Part shown: positions 50,690-64,000 of the stretch, piece after piece
Layout of the letters: every line of letters begins with the position of its first letter
Numbering within the stretch: position 1 is the first letter of the stretch
Assembly: GCA_034509925.1 (NCBI GenBank)
Contig: CM067536.1
Span: 6,738,501 to 6,802,500, forward strand
DNA length: 64,000 bases
From: Hirudinaria manillensis
Lineage: Eukaryota; Annelida; Clitellata; Hirudinida; Hirudinidae
Direction: 5' to 3'
Notes under the pieces: generated by a model
What the model was told of the DNA's origin: nothing
Seen by the model: the letters and a program-made list of their open reading frames with translations, nothing else
The model's database searches: none
Position numbers and translations under genes: made by a program

Positions 50690-53600
50690 CATAAATTATT
50701 ATGATTCTTTATTATTAAAATTATTATTATTGAAAATTATTATTATTTGTTATTATTTAAAACTAGTTTTGCATTTTAGCAGTGATTTATTTTCTTTTAT
50801 GAAATACTAATTAAAGTGTTTTTATTGTTTTTTTTTAAATTTTTTTAAAGTTGTTGTTTAACTGAAAATTTTGAGAATTTAATTTTGTCTCAGGCGTTCC
50901 TGGTGACCAGTGTTTGTCCTACAAAGTGTTATCGGTGCTCAAGAGGGATACTATCAGTGCCGGAAGGATATCCATCTCTGCCAAGTCTACGCTCGCATGG
51001 ATAGGGTGAGTCCTTCCACTTAGATAGAAGATATTTATTAATATATTTATTATATCTATAATATTATTTTTTAAATTATTATTTTATGAACAGTCACCAC
51101 ATTTCATTCTGATTTTATATTTCATTTTTCAATTTTTGTCCTTAAATTTAAAAATAAAATATTCATTTAGCGATGTTAATTACCTCAAATTATCTCATAT
51201 TGGACTTAAAATTTTAGATTCTCTGGCGAAGGATCGCTATTCAGCGTCGATTCGTCTGGTCAGGTGCGGATGTTGAATCGGGGATTTGCGGACACTTGGA
51301 TCCCGGTCGGGAATCTCAGGGATCAGGTCTCGATTAGATTATATTATTGATTTTTTTTAATGAAATATTTTGCTTATTATTTTTTTTCCATTTTCAATTC
51401 CTTTTTCATTTTATTTATTATGAACTATTACTAACTTTTATAACTTTATAACTCTTCCTAATATTAGTAGGAATATATAACATGCTAATGCTTAACCAAC
51501 GAGAGCACAACACATTAGAGCACCTCTTTCTATCTATGTCAATTGATTAATTTATTATTGTTGTTGTTATTGCTATTATTATCATTATTGTTATTATTAT
51601 TATTATTATTATTATTTTTTTGCAGTGCAAAGGAATTTCTGACAATTACTGGGTGGTCAGCATCAGGGAGAATCCACAGCAAATCAGGTCAGTTACTATC
51701 ATTCTTAATTAATCGTCCTGTCTTTAATGTTATTAATTTATTATTAATTCGTTATTAATTTGTTTAATTAATTTAAATATATTTCAATGGAATTTATATT
51801 TATCAAATTATAATTCAACAATCACGACACTTAAACATAATATCCTTGACAAGTAAACACACTTTTTTGTTATTATTCCATAAATTTAAATGAATTTCAA
51901 TCGATGAATATTCATGAGCATATAATAATATATATAATAATACTGCATAATTCATATTCCAGAGCGATTTTCTGCAAGGGATCGAGATACCCTGCCACAT
52001 TGCCACTTCCAATCGTACAAATTCTTCCCTTCAAACTTCCTCTCTGCGAGGCCACCACCGACAAATCTGGTCTCGAGGTAGGCTGCAAAAGTTACTCATT
52101 CATCACGTTGTGTTACCTTCACTTCTGACGACGAAGCGTCTGCTTTAATCTCCGAAACACGATCTTATAAACACGTCGTCGTCGTCATTATAAATGCCTC
52201 CTCACCCAAACGCTAAAGGTCCTCAGATGGGTCAGGGACCACCCTAGGACCATAGTTTGAGTGTTGGCCAATATTTTGAGTCAAAATTTCATTATGAATC
52301 ACATTTTATGATATCAGCATGAGGTTTTAAAAGTTAAAACCACTGCTGTTCTTGCTGTCATTGATACTGCTGTTGTTACTGTTCAATTTATAAATATAAT
52401 TAATGATAAATTATAATAGCAACAATTTATAGGAATTAAATATAATTATTTATAAATTTTAATACGAATAAAGTATAATTAATAATAAATAAATAATAGG
52501 AACAATACTGGAGGACGTTGTTGTTCTCCGAGCACTTCAAGTTCTGGAAGACGCAGGGCTATGAATTCGAAGAGGCAGACGAGTCGAAAATGGTGGCAAC
52601 TTTGAAGGAATTGCTCATGAGGCAGTTTGCAGTCAGTTGAAATTTGAATTAATTGTCATGGATTGTTACATTAAGTTAATTGTTGAGCTGAATTAATTAA
52701 TTACTTTAATTTCACAACAATTCGAAGTAAATAAATAGTTAATTAATTAATCTGATCGTTATATTTATAATCTTTTTACTTTTATTTTAAAGCTTGCATG
52801 CAGAAGCAAAAGAGAAGCGAGAGCCCTCGAAGTGTGCGAGATGATGTCCGACCTGCGGACCCTGCAGCTGGCGATCAAGTACGCCTCGCAGAAGGGGGAC
52901 GTCGCGGTGGCCCAACGACTCAACGACCTGGCCCAGGCGAGGGCCGAGGAAGAAGAACGGAAGGAACTCGAAAGACAGGAGCGTTCGGATTCGCAGACGA
53001 CTAGCGTCATCGACAATTTTTCTAGTCGAAGGGAGGAAGTCAACCACGGGGACCACAGCATGAGTCAGGAGGACAGGTGCATTGCCCTGAAGCCCGCTAA
53101 GATCATGCTGGTGTTAGTGTCCACTACTTGAACTTCTTGATCTAGTTAAGAGATTAGTAATGGAGTGATTTTAATTAACTAGTTTTGATGTATAATTGTA
53201 TAATCTATTTGTCTCTGTTCTCTTTTATGTAGTTTCTGCTTACATTAGCTTATTTTGTTTAATTTTAAATTCAATCAGTTTCTGAATAATCAGTTTTTTA
53301 AATTTGTTTTTAAATAATTTAAATAATATTTGTTTTTAAATAATTTAAATAATATTTGTTTTTAAATAATTTAAATAATATTTGTTTTTAAATAATTTAA
53401 ATATTAATTCTTATTATTAAATAATTTTTCACTTTTTAATTAAATAAATACCTTATTATTGAATAATTTTTCATCGTTCATTTTCATTCAGTTCCACCAA
53501 CTCCAGCTCGTCTCAGGGCCGCACGCTGAAGTGCCAGGTAAACAAACGGAGCTGCAGGAAGCAAGCGACGGGGAACGCGTTCCAACCGTCGGCATTCGAC

Positions 53601-54566
53601 GAGACCGCAAACGACGCCATGAACGGCGACGATCGACAGAGCGGCGAAGAGTTTGCGGCGGAGGAAAGCTGCGACGACGTGACCAACCAGGCCAGCAAGT
53701 CGAGTGAGACGGATTTATAATGTTATGAGTTCAATGTGTAGTCTCTTGAGTAATTCATTAATAATTTAGTTATAATAATTCATTATTACCTTATTTATGG
53801 TATTTTAGTAATTTATTATTACCTTAGTTATAATAATCTGTTATTACTTTAATTATAGTAATTTGTTGTTACCTTATTTATAGTAATTTATTATACCTTA
53901 GTTCTAGTAATTCATTAATAACTTGGTTATGGTTTATATTTGTCAATACTACTGAAATTAAATAAAGTTATTTGTAATCACATAGCTCTGCTTGGTTAAT
54001 TGAAGTTAAATGGTTTAAGTCACTCAACGTCTCTATTTTAGATTCCATATTGATGTGGAAGCCCGGAGGTGGAAATGCAGCAAGGATGCCAACTTTGTCC
54101 AATTCTCAGACGACAAAGATTCTTAAAAACCCGTTCAAGGTTCGAAAGGCATCGATCATTCTCGATGAAAAACATTTATTAAAATCATTGTTAAATTAAT
54201 TGATTTTAATTTTTTATTATTTATATTCGTATTTATATTTTTTTATATTTTTTTATTTTATTTGATTTTCGTTAAATCCTTTTCCAGGTCGTCAACGGCG
54301 ACAGCAACAGCGCCTCAGAAAGGTTGGCGCAGATGCCACGCGGCACGAACGTCTTCGACAGGATGGAAAAACCTTCCACCTCCAGAAGTTCTCTTTCCAC
54401 TTCGCTCCTCAACTCCAGTTCGAACGGCGAGGATCGACGGAAGAGGAAGAGAAAGGATCAGTCGGAGGGTCAGGAAGACTCGCAGAAGGAGGACAAGGGT
54501 TGCAAAAAGCCGAAGATGGCGAACCAGAAACTGACCGGGTTCATGTTCAGTAAAAATTCCCAGTGA
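46179..54566 (+). CDS. WDHD1: And-1/WDHD1/Ctf4 replisome hub protein (about 1070 aa)
   Basis: Twenty-one exons: 46179-46258, 46487-46598, 46670-46821, 47112-47220, 47405-47548, 47995-48090, 48395-48501, 48848-49031, 49103-49334, 49493-49641, 49919-50115, 50366-50613, 50894-51005, 51218-51326, 51626-51687, 51963-52077, 52500-52631, 52793-53076, 53492-53703, 54042-54139 and 54288-54566 (3213 nt). And-1 links the CMG helicase to DNA polymerase alpha. Residues 1-325 form the WD40 propeller (GHAAPVLSVAIHPDD, SSCDGTVRIWQLDSGK). Residues about 330-405 are an acidic linker. Residues about 440-740 are the SepB/MCL1 trimerising propeller (EFHDTSTHHA, GGVQKQIFCVPGPVVAVAG, QVRMLNRGF, PFKLPLCEATTDKSGLE), followed by the helical bundle (LQLAIKYASQKGDVAVAQRL). 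The tail has NPFK and ends KLTGFMFSKNSQ like human And-1, but the HMG box between them is missing. Poly(A) signal at 54666-54671. Confidence 0.94.
50291..50343. repeat. ATT array upstream of And-1 exon 12
   Basis: About 17 ATT units interrupted once, ending 22 nt before the exon 12 acceptor. Confidence 0.85.
50646..50692. repeat. ATT array just after And-1 exon 12
   Basis: About 15 ATT units starting about 33 nt into the intron. Confidence 0.85.
51551..51617. repeat. TTA/TTG array upstream of And-1 exon 15
   Basis: Sense-strand TTA and TTG triplets end in a T run directly before the exon 15 acceptor at 51625. Confidence 0.85.
53306..53410. repeat. 27-bp AT-rich tandem repeat in And-1 intron 18
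   Basis: Four nearly identical copies of a unit reading TTTTTAAATAATTTAAATAA followed by TATTTG. Confidence 0.85.
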
Positions 54567-55542
54567 TTCTTCGAAGACTTTCGGTGTTAATTCTTCGCGG
54601 GATCTCCGCCGGCAGGTGGCAAGGCGTCGTGGCGTTCGAGTGATTGTTTCGCTTTAATCATTTTAAATAAAATCTAATCTTTCTTTTTTTTTATTATTAT
54701 TATTATTGAAAATGAAATGAAAATGCCAAAAATATGACCCAGTAAGTCCACCGAATGTTCTCGTGTGCTACTGGATTCAATTAATAAATGTGTAGAGACT
54801 GGGCGCAAAGGTGATAATATTAAATAGGCAGATGCCATTACAGAGGATGGCAAATGTACTCTACCCTAAACCGGTGGTACCCTACGGCTAATCGGGGGTC
54901 CGTGTGAAACGTATTTAAAATCATTATATTATTAATCCCTTTTTAATTTCTTGCCACAACGTTAGATAACAATGTCTTTTTTTTTTATAGTTGCCATACC
55001 TCGATATTCGGGCGTTGTTTAAACTGACGAAAATAATTTCATTTTTCCGATGGACGTTAATTTGGCATGTGACCGTGAGGTCGCAGGTGTAAAGTCTAAA
55101 AGCCCTGTGCCGTGATTTCTGGCGTCTATAGGTGTATTTGAAATTCGATTCCCGCCGATTGTGTTTCATGAAGCAGACGAATACAAAAAGAAAAAAAAGA
55201 GCGAAGCAGGTACAACATCGGAAACGATTTCAACACGATGTTTGTTCAACTGTTCAGCTGTTGCCCGAGAGAAAGTTGTTCACGTCCAGAAATTTTATGG
55301 GCACAGATTCTTGATCGAATTCTACGTTTAAAAAGACCGAAGGTCTTAAATTTTGGAGATTCAGATGGAGTAGTCACTCAATCACTCACTGGGGTTGTGA
55401 GGAAATCGCGGTCCTGGCCAGAAGTGAAGACGTCATCCCTTCCATGTTGCACGCCACTTTCCCCCTCGCTTAGGGCGAACTACTGAAATAGAATCCCCGC
55501 AGTTGATTGGACCACTTCTCCAGCTTTGGCTTTGAATTGAGG
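54567..55542. other. And-1 3' untranslated region and spacer
   Basis: Starts with the And-1 3' untranslated region (AATAAA at 54666). The remainder is the putative promoter and 5' untranslated region of the calmodulin-like gene. Frames of 60-82 codons here show no known motif. Confidence 0.4.
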
Positions 55543-62058
<6,516 letters not shown>

Positions 62059-62708
62059 TCTCTCGGCAGCTACTTTTTGACCATCCGATCGGACATGTGA
62101 TCGAACAAAATAAACTCGTTCGCAATTTATTTTTATTATTTTCAGAATTTAATCAAATTATTTAATAAACGTTAATAAAAAAACAAATACGCTATCCATA
62201 ATTGAAACATTACGGTGTTATGGTCAGAAATAAAGTGTCGGGGAACCACTTGATATCCTTACAAAATGAGATCAGTTGTATAGACTGCAGTGTGTTGAGA
62301 CACATTGTATATATACACATTGTATATATACACATTATAATGTTACCATTCTGTTTCTTCCTATGGACCTCGGAATTCCCCAAGTTATAATTAAACCGAC
62401 ATTAATGGATCTTATTAGAAATAAATAATATCTTACTTATTAGAAATGTACTAGTTTTAGTCTGTTATTACTAAGACATTTTTTGGACTTGTTAAATCTT
62501 TTGTCAAACATAAATAATAATAAATAATGTTTATTATGCAAATAAATAATTATATCATGAAATTTAACTGTTTAAAAAGAAACTTATTCAGTGAAATGGT
62601 TTAAAAAAAAGTTTAAAAATCACTTGAAAGACTTATTTTTTTATCATCTGGGTTTGTGTCTTTACAGTGATGGAAGCCAGACATGCAATAGTCCAATACT
62701 CTGCTCTT

Positions 62709-62841
62709 AAGTACGAGTACAACGTGCTTGATAAAAGTACCCAAGTTGTACTTACGAACCAATGTCACTTGTAGGCAGTACAAGTACAACGTACTTAATA
62801 AAAGCACCAAGTTGTACTTAAGAACCAACGTCATTTGTAGG
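62709..62841. repeat. Two tandem copies of a roughly 66-bp unit
   Basis: Copies at about 62709-62775 and 62776-62841 share GAGTACAACGTGCTTGATAA (second copy AAGTACAACGTACTTAATAA), then AAGTTGTACTTA and the end CATTTGTAGG. Each copy contains an internal inverted repeat of GTACAAC and GTTGTAC. Confidence 0.8.
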
Positions 62842-63862
62842 ATCCACCTTTGACTTAATAGGTTTTCATCTAATTTAACCCGCTATTATAAAATAGGAGA
62901 GTGGACGAGTACTTCAGTATTTTACATAAATTTGTGGGACCTCATTAACTTAAAAACAATTTATAATTTTATTGAAGGATCGGATTTTGCAATCTCCATC
63001 TGTCGACCATTTTGTGAAGATGCCTCGCATTATTGGCATTAAATTAATTAATTAATTTATTTATTTATTAATAAATAATTGTAATAATAATTTATCTTTA
63101 TTTTAATAATTTATAAATAAATAATTAATAAATATTCGAGTTATATTTGAGCCGAAACAATTAAATTATTAAACTGAAATTATTTTTAAAAATATGTTTT
63201 TTTTATATTTTCTTTGAAATATTAAATTATATATAGAGGAAATAACAAAGATGTTATTAGGTCAAAGGTCGAATCCACCGAAATGATTGATTAAACCATT
63301 TTATTTTTAAATTCTTTTAATTTAAAATGTTTTTTTAATTTAATTTATTGATTTCAAATATTTTAAATTCAATTAATTAATTAATTAATTTTAAATGCTT
63401 AAATTTTTAATTAATTAAATTTATAAATGTTTTTAATTTAATTTAAAATAGATTTAATTTAATAATTTCTCTCCTGGTGGTCTCAGTAACTAATTATTAA
63501 TTAATTTATGCATAATTTGTCGAGGCGATGACAAGAACTATAACGTTCGTTGTTCTATTTTTAGAGTCCATTGTTAATCACGTGTCAAAATTCCTCTTGT
63601 TTGGGATTTCATAAATTATCATAAATTTACATAAATTAACTAGGATTAATTTCTCAAATAAATATTTAATTTACAATGAATAAGTAAATGAAAGATAAAG
63701 AATCTAAAAAATAAACATCTTTTTCAGTAGCAGTTGTGCAACCGTTTTCAACTGATTTCCACGTGCATTTGGCATTGGTGCCACAGACAATAACACGAAC
63801 GAAAAATAGGTACGAAGTGATTGAATGAATGAATAAGTGAATAGTTGACTAGATGCATGAAT

Positions 63863-64000
63863 CAATGGATGGATGGATGGATGGATGGATGGATGGATGG
63901 ATGGATGGATGGATGGATGGATGGATGGATGGATGGATGGATGGATGGATGGATGGATGGATGGATGGATGGATGGATGGATGGATGGATGGATGGATGG
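63863..64000. repeat. GGAT tetranucleotide array running off the window
   Basis: At least 34 perfect GGAT units reach the end of the window, so the full length is unknown. A short version of the same motif is at about 20685-20710. Confidence 0.95.

Larger units (their letters stand above)
62059..64000. other. 3' flank of the calmodulin-like gene and AT-rich spacer
   Basis: AATAAA-type signals follow the stop (near 62107). Beyond about 62200 I see only AT-rich DNA, an 18-bp TATATA-containing duplication at about 62303-62340, the two-copy repeat described separately, and the terminal GGAT array. Confidence 0.5.

Overview
The window looks like nuclear DNA of an intron-rich, AT-rich invertebrate animal. 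Genes are broken into many short exons with GT-AG (and two GC-AG) introns. Introns and spacers are full of simple repeats: ATT/TTA, GAT, TATTA, CACT and GGAT arrays. The encoded proteins are animal-type: coatomer beta, mitochondrial malate dehydrogenase, SRP14, the complex I assembly factor CIA30, NIPSNAP, And-1/Ctf4, an SPTSSA-like subunit, an SR protein and a calmodulin-like protein. I cannot name the species. Gene models were built by joining reading frames at splice sites whose phases agree. In every complete model the exon lengths sum to a multiple of three.

Layout. 738-5262: two head-to-head paralogous Y_phosphatase3-type phosphatases, 324 and 343 aa, with matching exon structure. 6360-8981 (-): NIPSNAP, facing 9813-21391 (+) MDH2. 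22933-31465 (+): COPB1, 23 exons, about 961 aa. 31998-33600 (-): a sororin-like cohesion regulator, recognised from its last exon. 34283-35537 (-): SRP14, head-to-head with 35883-37243 (+) NDUFAF1. 37891-42274 (+): an SRSF3/Rbp1-type RRM followed by a very long RS tail; one of its introns holds a possible nested small gene on the minus strand (39381-39605). 42571-42944 (-): small subunit of serine palmitoyltransferase. 44196-45262 (-): an unrecognised serine-rich, coiled-coil protein. 46179-54566 (+): And-1/WDHD1/Ctf4, 21 exons, about 1070 aa, without a visible HMG box. About 55543-62058 (+): a four-EF-hand calmodulin-like protein whose first coding exon appears to be just the ATG. The rest (62059-64000) is AT-rich spacer ending inside a GGAT satellite.

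Functionally this is a collection of housekeeping genes rather than a pathway cluster: secretory pathway (COPB1, SRP14), mitochondrion (MDH2, NIPSNAP, NDUFAF1), sphingolipid synthesis (SPTSS), replication and cohesion (And-1, sororin-like) and RNA processing (SR protein). Several pairs share short divergent promoters, most clearly SRP14/NDUFAF1 (345 bp). No tRNA, rRNA, CRISPR array or intact transposon was recognised. The most notable observations are the mirrored phosphatase pair with a GC-AG intron in one copy, a duplicated exon-intron junction inside COPB1, the divergent sororin candidate, the nested small frame, and TTA repeats placed just upstream of 3' splice sites.
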